Assembly: GCF_965229915.1 (NCBI RefSeq)
Contig: NZ_CBDDJZ010000001.1
Span: 2,666,001-2,730,000 of the forward strand
Origin: Marinoscillum sp965229915
GTDB lineage: Bacteria > Bacteroidota > Bacteroidia > Cytophagales > Cyclobacteriaceae
DNA length: 64,000 nucleotides
Reading direction: 5' to 3'
Notes under the pieces: generated by a model
Seen by the model: only the letters and a program-made list of their open reading frames with translations
Database searches by the model: none
Told to the model about the DNA's origin: nothing
In this document: positions 56,773 through 64,000 of the stretch, piece by piece
Layout: every line of letters begins with the position of its first letter
Numbering within the stretch: the first letter of the stretch is position 1
Program-made: the position numbers and the translations under genes

Positions 56773-57642
56773 TTATTCACCCAGTAAGCCGAGTTGCTTC
56801 TTGGCGTTTTCGTTATCAGGGTCCAGCTCCAGCACTTTTTCATAGTTAGCAATGGCGTTGGTAGTATCTCCAGCCACCATCAGTGCTTCACCATAGCTGT
56901 CATAGACATTTGGGTCATGGCGATAAATGTAAGTGTTGAAGTGAAAAGCCACCAATGCCTCCTCTGTACGGCCCGACCGTAAGTACACATAACCCAGCGT
57001 ATTGAGCTCAGAGCTTTTGCCTACCACTTTATATACTTTTTGAAAGTGGGCGTTCACATCCTTGTACAGGTCTTCACTTGACATCTCATTCAGTACACTC
57101 TGTAAATAAGTGGCCGCTCTGTAGCTTGGTTCTGGAGGATAGCCTAGTGCTATTTGTGCTACATCGGTGACTAGATCAGAGGCAGGAAACTCCACGATTC
57201 GGGCATATTCCTTATTGTTTTCCTTAAAAATAAATGTGGGGACACGATGGATATCCAAACCTGCTTCTTCATTATTTGGGCCTTGCTTGTACTTTTCCTG
57301 ACCATCATAAAGCGCAATGAAATTCAGCTGATTACGATCAAGACCAAGATCATCCCACAAATGCAAAAACTTCGGTACCCAGTACTTGCTGTCACCACAC
57401 CAGGTGCCGAGGTAAATATCAACTTCCGTGTCTTTTAAGCTCTTTTTCCATTTGTAATTGGTCAACTCAGTGGTGCAGTCATTGTAAGACTCATGGAACC
57501 AATCGCCATGGGCTTCTAAATCTGAAATGGTAATGGGGCCGCAGAGGTGCGTCTCGTCACGCTGGTTCACATAAGTTGCTGCTGACTGGGCATAAAGAAG
57601 TGATGCCATGCAAAACATGGCCAAAATCAAAATAGGTTTCAT
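56773..57642 (-). CDS. Periplasmic thioredoxin-like protein with C-terminal TPRs
   Basis: 289 aa with signal peptide (MKPILILAMFCMASLLYAQ). A thioredoxin-fold domain (about 60-180) has YLGTWCGDSKYW at the active-site position and a cis-Pro loop VPTFIF. The motif is WCGDS, with one cysteine only, so it cannot form the usual intramolecular disulfide. Residues 190-289 carry two or three TPR units (LGYVYLRSGRTEEALVAF, AIANYEKVLELDPDNENA). The role is uncertain: a thiol-based chaperone or scaffold is possible. It is convergent with the GH97 gene, with a terminator between. Confidence 0.8.
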   Translation of the reverse strand: MKPILILAMFCMASLLYAQSAATYVNQRDETHLCGPITISDLEAHGDWFHESYNDCTTELTNYKWKKSLKDTEVDIYLGTWCGDSKYWVPKFLHLWDDLGLDRNQLNFIALYDGQEKYKQGPNNEEAGLDIHRVPTFIFKENNKEYARIVEFPASDLVTDVAQIALGYPPEPSYRAATYLQSVLNEMSSEDLYKDVNAHFQKVYKVVGKSSELNTLGYVYLRSGRTEEALVAFHFNTYIYRHDPNVYDSYGEALMVAGDTTNAIANYEKVLELDPDNENAKKQLGLLGE

Positions 57643-57953
57643 TTAGTTTGGTTTTGGTTTACCAGCTAAACGAAGGTGTGTGCCGAAAGGCTGTTAATGA
57701 AATGTTAAAGGTCTGGAATGGATCGATTTCAAATCAGTTCAAGTGAAAATCTCAAGCCCGCAGAACGCTATCCATGAGCATAAAGCATTCTCGATTTCTC
57801 TTTTTCTCCAAAAATGTGATAGTGACAGTAGGTCTCAATGAGCAGAGTTAGATTTCATAGAGAGATGAACCTCTCAAACTCTGATCTCTTCGAGTGCTCT
57901 GTGGTTGGAAATGGTGATTTTGTAGGGTAACCAGTGAAGTCGATACGCGAAAA
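57643..57953. other. 311-base intergenic stretch without a recognised gene
   Basis: This gap separates the membrane partner of the sigma factor from the thioredoxin-like gene, both on the minus strand. It must hold the promoter of the latter and the end of the sigma operon. I see a weak hairpin (GAGAG near 57860, CTCTC near 57871) and no clear terminator, RNA gene or repeat. Confidence 0.4.
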
Positions 57954-58385
57954 TCAATGCAGATTGTGCATCACCTTATTCTTATAGCTGACCACAAAAG
58001 CCACTCCCGTCAAAAGAATTACACCCAAAGATGCCACCAGTATGGAAGAAACCTCTGGAAGCTGAAGCGAAAATCCATTAAAGGCATTGGTCATTTTGGT
58101 GGACCATTCTGATAACGCACTAAAATCGAGGGTCGGGATGTCCAGATCGAAATAGGGCTTGCCTCCTTCTCCTTTATAAGCAAACAGTAAGTAACCAATT
58201 GTGGATAGAAAAACGGAGTAAATGACCCTCCAGGCTTTTTTACTGATCACTGGCTCATACTCAAACGCAGGACGAGCTTCAATAGAGCGCATGATCTCTT
58301 CTTTCAGGCTACCTTTTGGAGTGGTAGCTGACTGTTGGAAAAGCTCATTTAAAAACTGGTCCTCTGAATTCAATTGATTTTTCAT
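57954..58385 (-). CDS. Membrane protein coupled to the ECF sigma factor, probable anti-sigma factor
   Basis: 143 aa from the ATG at 58385 (MKNQLNSEDQFLNELFQQ), which overlaps the sigma factor's TGA stop as ATGA; this favours it over the ATG nine bases earlier. The cytoplasmic N-terminus (1-55) with KGSLKEEIMRSIE is short, followed by two membrane helices (about 57-71 and 113-132) that flank an outside loop. The position, coupling and topology match small anti-sigma factors of Bacteroidota ECF systems. No zinc-binding ZAS motif is visible, so the sensing mode is unknown. Confidence 0.7.
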   Translation of the reverse strand: MKNQLNSEDQFLNELFQQSATTPKGSLKEEIMRSIEARPAFEYEPVISKKAWRVIYSVFLSTIGYLLFAYKGEGGKPYFDLDIPTLDFSALSEWSTKMTNAFNGFSLQLPEVSSILVASLGVILLTGVAFVVSYKNKVMHNLH

Positions 58386-58939
58386 GATACCCACTCGGTT
58401 ATACCCATTCGGGTTAGTTCTTTGTTCAATTTCTTACGAGACCTGTGCAAGATAATCTTCACATTGGAATCTGTCAGCCCTGTGATCTCCATGATTTCTT
58501 TGATGGATTGTTCATTGTAATAAAATAATGTCACAATCCCTTTTTCATCATCTGACAACCCCTTCATGGCCTGGTTCAGGACAGCCCGCATATCTGAAAG
58601 TTCTGTCTGTTCATGCACGGTGTTGTCTTCAAACTGTCCGGAATGCTTGTCAATATCCACTAAAGACGGCTTGACTTTTCGCAACCTCGTCATGCATGCA
58701 TAATATGCTATGCGCAGCATCCAGGTAGACAGCTTGGATTCATTCCTAAAGGTGCTCAACGAACGAAACACCTTCATGAAGGTATCCTGAGTCACTTCAT
58801 GTGCTTCCTCCTCCTGACGTAAGATTTTCAGCGCGAAGTTATACACCTGCACCTGGTACTTATCCACGAGCTCACCAAAGGCACGGTGGTTTCCGGCCAG
58901 GATTTGCTCAATCAAATAGGTGTCGTCAGGTTGGTGCAT
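58382..58939 (-). CDS. ECF-type RNA polymerase sigma factor
   Basis: 185 aa. Region 2 (about 20-90) shows FGELVDKYQVQVYNFALKIL, EEAHEVTQDTFMKVFRSL and LSTWMLRIAYYACMTRLRK. Region 4 (about 125-175) shows LSDDEKGIVTLFYYNEQSIKEI and TDSNVKIILHRSRKKL, a helix-turn-helix that reads the -35 element. There is no extra domain. The stop overlaps the start of a membrane protein, the likely anti-sigma factor. Its own upstream region carries a bipartite promoter element also found in front of the divergent membrane gene, suggesting that it drives both. Confidence 0.95.
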   Translation of the reverse strand: MHQPDDTYLIEQILAGNHRAFGELVDKYQVQVYNFALKILRQEEEAHEVTQDTFMKVFRSLSTFRNESKLSTWMLRIAYYACMTRLRKVKPSLVDIDKHSGQFEDNTVHEQTELSDMRAVLNQAMKGLSDDEKGIVTLFYYNEQSIKEIMEITGLTDSNVKIILHRSRKKLNKELTRMGITEWVS

Positions 58940-58951
58940 TTATAGTACTTA

Positions 58952-58978
58952 GACTACCTAATGTACGAAGCGGTTACA
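58952..58978 (-). promoter_or_regulatory. Putative ECF promoter of the sigma operon
   Basis: On the minus strand TGTAACCG (58971-58978) and GTAGTC (58952-58957) are 13 bases apart, the same as in the divergent plus-strand copy. The -35 like part resembles the AAC-type elements of ECF promoters. Only 12 bases lie between the -10 box and the sigma ATG, so the leader would be only a few bases long. Confidence 0.7.
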
Positions 58979-58994
58979 GTTTTTTTCTAAATGT

Positions 58995-59021
58995 TGTAAC
59001 CGATCTCCAAACCGTGTAGTC
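58995..59021 (+). promoter_or_regulatory. Putative ECF promoter of the small membrane-protein gene
   Basis: TGTAACCG (58995-59002), 13 bases, GTAGTC (59016-59021), identical in both boxes and spacing to the divergent copy. The -10 box ends 36 bases before the ATG at 59058, giving a leader of about 30 bases. Confidence 0.7.
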
Positions 59022-59057
59022 AATAAGGGCAAATCACGAAAAACTAAATCGACTAAT

Positions 59058-59411
59058 ATGGAACCAATGATTGTATTCCTGGCACTTTTCGCAACGATCT
59101 TCGGAATTGCCTATGTATTCCTAACTACTAGAAACAAAGAACGCCTTTCACTAATCGAAAAAGGAGCGGACGCCACTTTGTTTGAGCGCAAAGGCACCAA
59201 ATTCTCGATTGCCAAGTTCATTCTGAACATTGCGCTACTATTTGTTGGAATTGGGATTGGAATATTTACTGGATGGGTAGCAGTAGAGTCCTTTGGTGAA
59301 CTAAGATATAGCGAAGTATATATCATGTCAAGCGTGTTCGTCTTTGGAGGGTTTGGCCTGATCACAGGGTTTTTCGTTACCCGCAAAATTGAAAAAGCCG
59401 ATAACCAATAA
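59058..59411 (+). CDS. Small membrane protein (DUF6249-like)
   Basis: 117 aa with three hydrophobic helices: 5-22, 54-72 and 87-107. The segment RNKERLSLIEKGADATLFERK after the first helix is typical of small DUF6249-type proteins that sit next to sigma factors in Bacteroidota. The function is unknown. It is transcribed away from the ECF sigma gene and shares its promoter motif, so it is a likely regulon member. A terminator follows. Confidence 0.75.
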   Translation: MEPMIVFLALFATIFGIAYVFLTTRNKERLSLIEKGADATLFERKGTKFSIAKFILNIALLFVGIGIGIFTGWVAVESFGELRYSEVYIMSSVFVFGGFGLITGFFVTRKIEKADNQ

Positions 59412-59430
59412 AAGGACATCTCCTTCGGTT

Positions 59431-59465
59431 AACCCTGACAAGCTCTGCCTCGTCAGGGGTTTTTT
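59431..59465 (+). terminator. Rho-independent terminator after the small membrane-protein gene
   Basis: AACCCTGAC (59431-59439) pairs with GTCAGGGGTT (59452-59461, one bulged G), followed by TTTT. The next gene's ATG at 59479 lies just after it. Confidence 0.8.
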
Positions 59466-59478
59466 GTATCTTCCATAT

Positions 59479-59940
59479 ATGAAACTAAACTGTACCGTCC
59501 TCATATTGATCGTGGTAATGAGCTGCAGCACTAAAACCGAACCACAATCTGAAGTAGTCAATCTAGAAATTTCTCGACTGTCCTATAACAACTTTGAGGT
59601 CTCTCTGGAAGAACCATTGATGTTATCCATTACAGCCGATGATGAAACGCCGACTTCTTTAGGAATAACTACCAATCCGCAGCTAGGAGTTAAGTTCTCT
59701 TCCAATTTGATCGTCAAAGAGGTCGTAGATGGACGAGAAGAAGCTAAAAAAGACACATCTCACCAACTAACGCTTATGAAACTAGTGGATAATCAGTGGG
59801 AACTATTGGTGCCCTTACATACTTCAAAAGAAGCAGAAAAAATCAGCATTAATAATTGCGGCAACATCACCATGAGCTTGGATATGGAGGACGATCAGTT
59901 AGTAATGGACTACACTTATCGCCTGGCTATGAACGATTAG
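59479..59940 (+). CDS. Small lipoprotein of unknown function
   Basis: 153 aa from the ATG at 59479 (MKLNCTVLILIVVMSCSTKTEP). The lipobox reads VVMSC. The frame extends further upstream but through the terminator hairpin, so the later start is preferred. The mature part is beta-rich, with EVSLEEPLMLSI, LGITTNPQLGVKFSS and ISINNCGNITMSL; it does not match a family I know. The last 14 bases overlap the end of the convergent DinB-like gene. Confidence 0.7.
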   Translation: MKLNCTVLILIVVMSCSTKTEPQSEVVNLEISRLSYNNFEVSLEEPLMLSITADDETPTSLGITTNPQLGVKFSSNLIVKEVVDGREEAKKDTSHQLTLMKLVDNQWELLVPLHTSKEAEKISINNCGNITMSLDMEDDQLVMDYTYRLAMND

Positions 59941-60454
59941 CCAAAACTCCTAAATACTGAATCCACGGTCCTACTGCTTCCCGATACTGTCTGGCCATCA
60001 CTCGCGAAATCTGATGAATGTGTCCCAGGTCATGTACTGTCCAGGTAGCCAATAGTTGTTTTAAGGTGATCTCTCCGAACTCTGGATGAATCCCCACCAT
60101 CTCCAGATCCAATGCCGATAGTTGGCTAGCCTTTAGCGTGTTTATATTTTCTTCTCGCAACTGGCTGAAGCCTTGGAGCAACTCCTGCATAGTTTTTCCA
60201 GCGCTTTCCTCAAATTGCGCAAACCGATCAAAGACCGGAAAAGGCTCTTGACTTCCTGCCAGTATCAACTGCATTCTGGGAATCCAGTCGGTCTTTTCTC
60301 CATGGATCAGGTGCCCCACCACATCAAACGGACTCCAGGTCTCCAGTCCTTCGTTACTCATCGTCCATTCTGCAGACAGCCCAGAAAGCAGAGTATGAAG
60401 TACTTGAGGGGTCCGTTCGAGTATCTCAATAGACTTTTCCAGATCAAACTGCAT
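59927..60454 (-). CDS. DinB-like four-helix metal-binding protein
   Basis: 175 aa from the ATG at 60454, one base after the zinc-finger gene's stop; ATGs at 60478 and 60505 would overlap that gene. The DinB/YfiT-type four-helix bundle has its metal-binding histidines in VVGHLIHGE and TVHDLGHIHQ. Members are often thiol-dependent S-transferases (bacillithiol, mycothiol) or of unknown role. This is not the DNA polymerase named DinB. As the last gene of the cNMP-kinase operon it may work with the redox-like fusion protein, which is only inference. Confidence 0.82.
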   Translation of the reverse strand: MQFDLEKSIEILERTPQVLHTLLSGLSAEWTMSNEGLETWSPFDVVGHLIHGEKTDWIPRMQLILAGSQEPFPVFDRFAQFEESAGKTMQELLQGFSQLREENINTLKASQLSALDLEMVGIHPEFGEITLKQLLATWTVHDLGHIHQISRVMARQYREAVGPWIQYLGVLANRS

Positions 60455-60455
60455 C

Positions 60456-60728
60456 TCAGTATTCTTTAAATGACTCATCTGCATAGCACCAGGCCCATTC
60501 TTCACCAGGCTCTGCTGAAATCACTACGGGATGCCCTGTTTCATGAAAGTGCGACGTAGCGTGCTTATTGGGTGATGAGTCACAACAGAGTGTCACTCCA
60601 CAGGTCTGACAGGTACGCAGATGCACCCAGCGATCTCCTGATTTGATACACTCCTCACATTCGTAAGCTCTTGCCTCATGTGATACCTCAAAGTTTTCGA
60701 GGTGCGAACAGGCTTTTGTAGTCAACAT
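60456..60728 (-). CDS. UBP-type zinc-finger protein
   Basis: 90 aa, almost a bare ZnF-UBP domain. The Cys/His ligands run in order through CSHL, CEECIKSGDRWVHLRTCQTCG, CC and HATSHFHETGHPV. In eukaryotes this domain binds the C-terminus of free ubiquitin; in bacteria it appears as a small stand-alone protein of unknown ligand. It starts 11 bases after the receiver/reductase fusion gene. I know this gene type is often found next to such fusions, which suggests a working partnership. Confidence 0.88.
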   Translation of the reverse strand: MLTTKACSHLENFEVSHEARAYECEECIKSGDRWVHLRTCQTCGVTLCCDSSPNKHATSHFHETGHPVVISAEPGEEWAWCYADESFKEY

Positions 60729-60739
60729 AGTATTTCCGG

Positions 60740-62395
60740 TTAGTTTTCAGCTAAATATTCATGAACAAACTTGATAGCCATGGAGCCTTCACCTACAGCA
60801 GAGGCCACTCTGTTCATCGCTCCGGCACGTACATCTCCCGCTGCAAAAATGCCCGGGACGCACGTTTCCAAAAGAAATGGCTCACGCTCCAGTTTCCATA
60901 CTTTCTTGAAGTTAGGATAGCGCATGAGCGCATTGCCAGTTTCAATAAATCCTTTTCCATCTTTAATCAGCGACATATCCAACCAATCAGTAATGGGCTT
61001 AGCACCAATAAATATGAACAGTGCTCCAGCCGGAACTTCCTTTTCCGTTCCGTTGGTCTTCAGCGTTAGCCTTTCCAGCCGTTCCTTTCCGGCCACTTTG
61101 GTGACTTCCGTGTGACCCAGCACTTGAATATTCGGCGTTTGTTCAATCTGATCGATCAGATACTGTGACATACTCGAGCTCAGATCTGGCTTTCGAATAA
61201 CGATGTAAACTGCCCTGGCAAATTGCGACAAATACATTGCCCCTTGACCAGCACTATTTCCGCCTCCCACAATGTAGACCTCTTCGTTCATGCAGGCATT
61301 GGCCTCTGTGGTGGCTGCCCCGTAGTAAACGCCTGCTCCGGTAAAGTCATCTATGCCCTCGGCTGGGTGCTTTTTATAATCTACCCCGGTGGTGATGATC
61401 ACACTCTTACTGTTGATCTCCGATCCATCAGCTAGTTGAATCAGTTTGTAGTTATCCTTCAAAGAAATAGCCTTTACTTCCTGTGGAGAGAGAAACTCCA
61501 CTCCAAACCGGGAGGCTTGGCTGATCGCTCTTCTGGAAAGATCCGAGCCACTTAATCCTTTCGGAAATCCCAAATAATTTTCTATTCTTGAGCTGGTCCC
61601 AGCCTGACCTCCAGGCGCTCGCTTCTCAATCAAAAGTGAATTCAACCCTTCAGAACCACCGTATACTGCAGCTGCCAATCCTGCCGGACCAGCACCAATG
61701 ATCGTCACGTCATACATGGTTTTGCTCGCCTGCACATTCATCCCGGTTTTGCTTCCCACCTCAGCTATTGTGGGTTTAGTCAGAAAAGATCCATCTTCAA
61801 AAAATACAGTAGGAAGCGATTTAGAATCTATGTGGTTGATTTGAAGAAGGTTTTTAGCGTCTTCTGAAGTTTCTACATCCAGCCATTGATAAGGAATCAA
61901 GTTACCACTGAGAAAGTCCTTAATGGCGTGAGAGTTCGGTGACCATTGATACCCCAAAATCTTAATCCCATCAAAATCAGGTTTGAAAGTGCTCTGCCAT
62001 TCATCCAGCTGATCGTTGAGGACTGGATACATTTTCTCTTGCGGTGGGTCCCAGGGTTTGAGTAAATAATAATCTAACTGTACTTCATTAATTGCCCGTA
62101 TGGCTGCATCCGTATCAGAGTAAGCTGTCAACAAAATCCGCTTCGCTTCAGGATAAAATGTCCTTGCCCGCTCCAAGAATTCTACACCAAGCATTTCTGG
62201 CATCCGCTGATCAGAGATAAATAGTGCGATGGTTTCACCTTTATTTTTTAACTCCTTTAGGGCCTCCAGGGCTTCACTGGCTGAATCAGTGGCCATGATT
62301 TTATAGTCACTCCGATACTCCGAACGGACATCTCGTTTGACAGCATTGAGTACCGCAGGGTCATCGTCGAGAAGAAATATGATGGGTTGTTTCAT
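60740..62395 (-). CDS. Receiver / glutaredoxin-like / thioredoxin-reductase-like fusion without redox cysteines
   Basis: 551 aa in three parts. Residues 1-130 are a receiver: acidic DDD at 10-12, phosphorylated Asp62 (FISDQRMP), Thr90, Lys113 (LLKPWDPP). Residues 143-215 look like a glutaredoxin-fold domain (ILGYQW, LDVE, LPTVFFEDG with cis-Pro195), but the CxxC site reads SPNS (152-155). Residues 227-551 are a thioredoxin-reductase-like flavoprotein: FAD motif GAGPAGL (234-240), NAD(P)H motif VGGGNSAG, and GIFAAGD; the usual CATC is replaced by GAAT around 359-362. Only Cys368 and Cys512 exist. The protein should bind FAD and NAD(P)H, and be phosphorylated by the upstream kinase, but cannot run normal dithiol chemistry. 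It starts 16 bases after the kinase gene. Confidence 0.9.
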   Translation of the reverse strand: MKQPIIFLLDDDPAVLNAVKRDVRSEYRSDYKIMATDSASEALEALKELKNKGETIALFISDQRMPEMLGVEFLERARTFYPEAKRILLTAYSDTDAAIRAINEVQLDYYLLKPWDPPQEKMYPVLNDQLDEWQSTFKPDFDGIKILGYQWSPNSHAIKDFLSGNLIPYQWLDVETSEDAKNLLQINHIDSKSLPTVFFEDGSFLTKPTIAEVGSKTGMNVQASKTMYDVTIIGAGPAGLAAAVYGGSEGLNSLLIEKRAPGGQAGTSSRIENYLGFPKGLSGSDLSRRAISQASRFGVEFLSPQEVKAISLKDNYKLIQLADGSEINSKSVIITTGVDYKKHPAEGIDDFTGAGVYYGAATTEANACMNEEVYIVGGGNSAGQGAMYLSQFARAVYIVIRKPDLSSSMSQYLIDQIEQTPNIQVLGHTEVTKVAGKERLERLTLKTNGTEKEVPAGALFIFIGAKPITDWLDMSLIKDGKGFIETGNALMRYPNFKKVWKLEREPFLLETCVPGIFAAGDVRAGAMNRVASAVGEGSMAIKFVHEYLAEN

Positions 62396-62411
62396 TGATT
62401 ATACTTGTCGG

Positions 62412-63833
62412 TTAGGTGATAGGAAGACAAACTTTAAACGCTGTGCCGGATGCATTGGATTCAAAGGTAATGGCACCATTGTGCTGTGTAGTTACTATCT
62501 GGTGAACCACTTCCAAACCCAGGCCAGTGCCTTTGCCAATGTCTTTGGTAGTGAAAAACGGATCAAATATCTGATCTTGAATATCCTCGGGAATTCCCGA
62601 TCCAGAATCTTTAATGATCACATTAATGAATTCTTTGTCTTGTACGGTTTTAATCAGGAGCTTTCTGGATTCAGCATTTTCCATGGCATCAATGGCATTG
62701 TCAATAAGATTCGTCCATACCTGGTTCATCTCACTGACCAGGATTCGTGGTTTGGCCAGGTTCGGGGAAAATTCCTTTTCAACTGAAATATTAGCCTTGC
62801 GCAGCTTGTGGCCGAGCATGTTCAGGGTGTTCTCGATTCCTTCGTGCAAATCCACGGGCTTTTTCTCCGGTGCCTGGTCCATGTGTGTATAGCTTTTCAC
62901 GGAAGTGACCAGTGTGTTGATCCTTCCTGAAGCCTCCTCAATTTCCGAAACCAAAAGCTCTGTAGTCAGCACCTGATCCAGCCAGTTGAGGATGGGTCCC
63001 AGGTCTTTATCCTGTACATAATTCGTTAGATCATCCAGATCATCACTGTTGAATCCAAAAGTGACCAATGTATCTGTCAGCGACTCAGCATGGTCTATTT
63101 CATTCTCCTCCAACCAGTCCAGCAAATCATCCTCCAGTGAGGAACGCTCCATCATCGATAGTTTGGGTTTTGGATGCTCAAGCTTTGCAAAAAGCATCTC
63201 ATTTACCGCATCCACTTGCTCATCGGTCATGTCAATTTTGATGACGCGTTTGAAGCCTTCTGGCAAGAGTTTTAAGTGGGATGAAAGTGATTGAGCACTT
63301 CGGACGATGGCCGCAGATGGGTTATTGAGCTCATGAGCCAGTCCGGCAGACAGTTTTCCCAATGCCATCATTTTATCATTCTGCTGCTGAGCTTTGGTAA
63401 ACTGACGAATCCGGGAGCTCATGACATGAACCAAAGCAGTCGTCAACTCTTCCTGCTGAGTGATCATGTCGTGAAATCGGCTCTTCGGCAAAATCAGCAC
63501 TCTGGCTTCCTGCATGACTTGTGCATACCCGTTGGCCACATCTGCCCGAGAATATGGTAAGTAACCAGAGATACTTCCAGGTACAAAATTGCCAATGACT
63601 CGAAACTGGTTTCCTTGCTTGGATTTAAGCACCACATTGCCCTCTAGCAATATAAGCAGCTTGTCAATCGGATCTCCAGGTTTGAACAAGTGGTCACCTT
63701 CCTGATAGGTCACTATCTGACCTTCATCGAGCAGCCACTGCAGTTGCTCGGTAGGTACATCCTTCAATGATTCAACTGCTTTTAACAGATCTAATGGGGC
63801 CATGAGATTTTTACTGGAGTTTACGTTATTCAA
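62412..63833 (-). CDS. Soluble histidine kinase with N-terminal cNMP-binding-fold domain
   Basis: 473 aa without membrane segments. Residues 15-130 are a cyclic-nucleotide-binding (Crp-type) fold (VTYQEGDHLFKPGDPIDKLLILLEGNVVL), but the phosphate cassette reads PGSISGYLPYSRADVANGYA, without the usual GE...R-A pattern, so the ligand may not be cAMP. The HisKA part has the phosphorylated His in GLAHELNNPSAAI; an acidic insert (about 200-300, EEDDLLDWLEENEIDHAE type) separates it from the HATPase domain with NQVWTNLIDNAIDAM, IKDSGSGIP and FDPFFTTKDIGKGTGLGL. It heads the operon with the receiver/reductase fusion, its probable target. An ATG at 63803 is an alternative start. Confidence 0.88.
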   Translation of the reverse strand: MNNVNSSKNLMAPLDLLKAVESLKDVPTEQLQWLLDEGQIVTYQEGDHLFKPGDPIDKLLILLEGNVVLKSKQGNQFRVIGNFVPGSISGYLPYSRADVANGYAQVMQEARVLILPKSRFHDMITQQEELTTALVHVMSSRIRQFTKAQQQNDKMMALGKLSAGLAHELNNPSAAIVRSAQSLSSHLKLLPEGFKRVIKIDMTDEQVDAVNEMLFAKLEHPKPKLSMMERSSLEDDLLDWLEENEIDHAESLTDTLVTFGFNSDDLDDLTNYVQDKDLGPILNWLDQVLTTELLVSEIEEASGRINTLVTSVKSYTHMDQAPEKKPVDLHEGIENTLNMLGHKLRKANISVEKEFSPNLAKPRILVSEMNQVWTNLIDNAIDAMENAESRKLLIKTVQDKEFINVIIKDSGSGIPEDIQDQIFDPFFTTKDIGKGTGLGLEVVHQIVTTQHNGAITFESNASGTAFKVCLPIT

Positions 63834-63934
63834 TTTATTTGTTTGTCGGTTTAAAAACCAATGTCTTATGGACGACCTTCGACTAATCCGGTCAATCCGC
63901 TATCTTTCCATTATCAAAATTGTCCAATCAACGC

Positions 63935-64000
63935 ATGAAAAAATTAATCGCCTTATTGCTGATGGTAGGATGTTCCTCCGTCTTTGCTCAAAAAAATGAC
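63935..64000 (+). CDS. Start of a secreted protein gene, cut by right edge
   Basis: 22 codons are seen: MKKLIALLLMVGCSSVFAQ then KND. This is a clean signal peptide (basic start, hydrophobic core, cleavage after FA before Q); the GCS could also serve as a lipobox. The rest is outside the window. It is divergent from the cNMP kinase operon across 101 bases, which should contain both promoters. Confidence 0.7.
   Translation, partial: MKKLIALLLMVGCSSVFAQKND

Noticed and set aside
59927..60454. DinB-like gene as an SOS translesion polymerase
   Set aside because: The sequence is a small four-helix metal-binding protein of the DinB/YfiT type, not DNA polymerase IV.
60456..60728. UBP zinc finger as part of a bacterial ubiquitin-like conjugation system
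   Set aside because: No E1, E2, JAB peptidase or ubiquitin-like gene is present in the operon or elsewhere in the window.

Overview
The window looks like chromosomal DNA of a free-living, probably marine member of the Bacteroidota, most likely Cytophagales-like. The evidence is T9SS-type C-terminal sorting domains on several huge secreted proteins, SprB-like and LamG modules, a GH97 lipoprotein, weak Shine-Dalgarno signals and the family mix of the ordinary genes. The genus is not determined. I found no tRNA, rRNA, CRISPR array, insertion sequence or phage structural cluster.

Left half (1-33245, all minus strand): a surface-protein island read from right to left. It starts with an 18.8-kb gene for a 6270-residue modular adhesin-like protein, closed by a hairpin terminator. 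Next come two secreted tail-fibre-like proteins (1295 and 728 aa), then a 1025-aa leucine-rich-repeat protein with a T9SS sorting domain, then a SprB/LamG/Ig-repeat protein cut off by the left edge. The last gene is nearly identical over about 630 bp to part of the giant gene. Upstream of its start lies the broken remnant of an Ig-like domain.

Middle (33540-40426, plus strand): a secreted TPR-CHAT (caspase-like) protein diverges from the giant gene. It is followed by a secreted M43 metalloprotease with a T9SS tail, a membrane histidine kinase and a dienelactone-hydrolase-like protein.

Right half (40482-64000): mostly housekeeping and accessory single genes. They are DNA polymerase I, a threonine/serine dehydratase, a DPP-IV-like peptidase, a lipid/diacylglycerol kinase, Lgt, a hotdog thioesterase, a metallo-beta-lactamase-fold hydrolase, a DUF2339 membrane protein, a receiver protein, a tandem UspA protein, a GH97 glycosidase and a thioredoxin-like TPR protein. 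Two regulatory modules stand out. (1) An ECF sigma factor with a translationally coupled membrane partner is transcribed divergently from a small membrane protein; both sides carry the same bipartite element, TGTAACCG-N13-GTAGTC, which looks like an autoregulated ECF promoter pair. (2) A minus-strand operon encodes a cNMP-fold histidine kinase, a receiver/glutaredoxin-like/thioredoxin-reductase-like fusion that has lost its redox cysteines, a UBP-type zinc finger and a DinB-like protein. This is the best candidate for an under-described signalling system. The right edge cuts a small secreted-protein gene after 22 codons.
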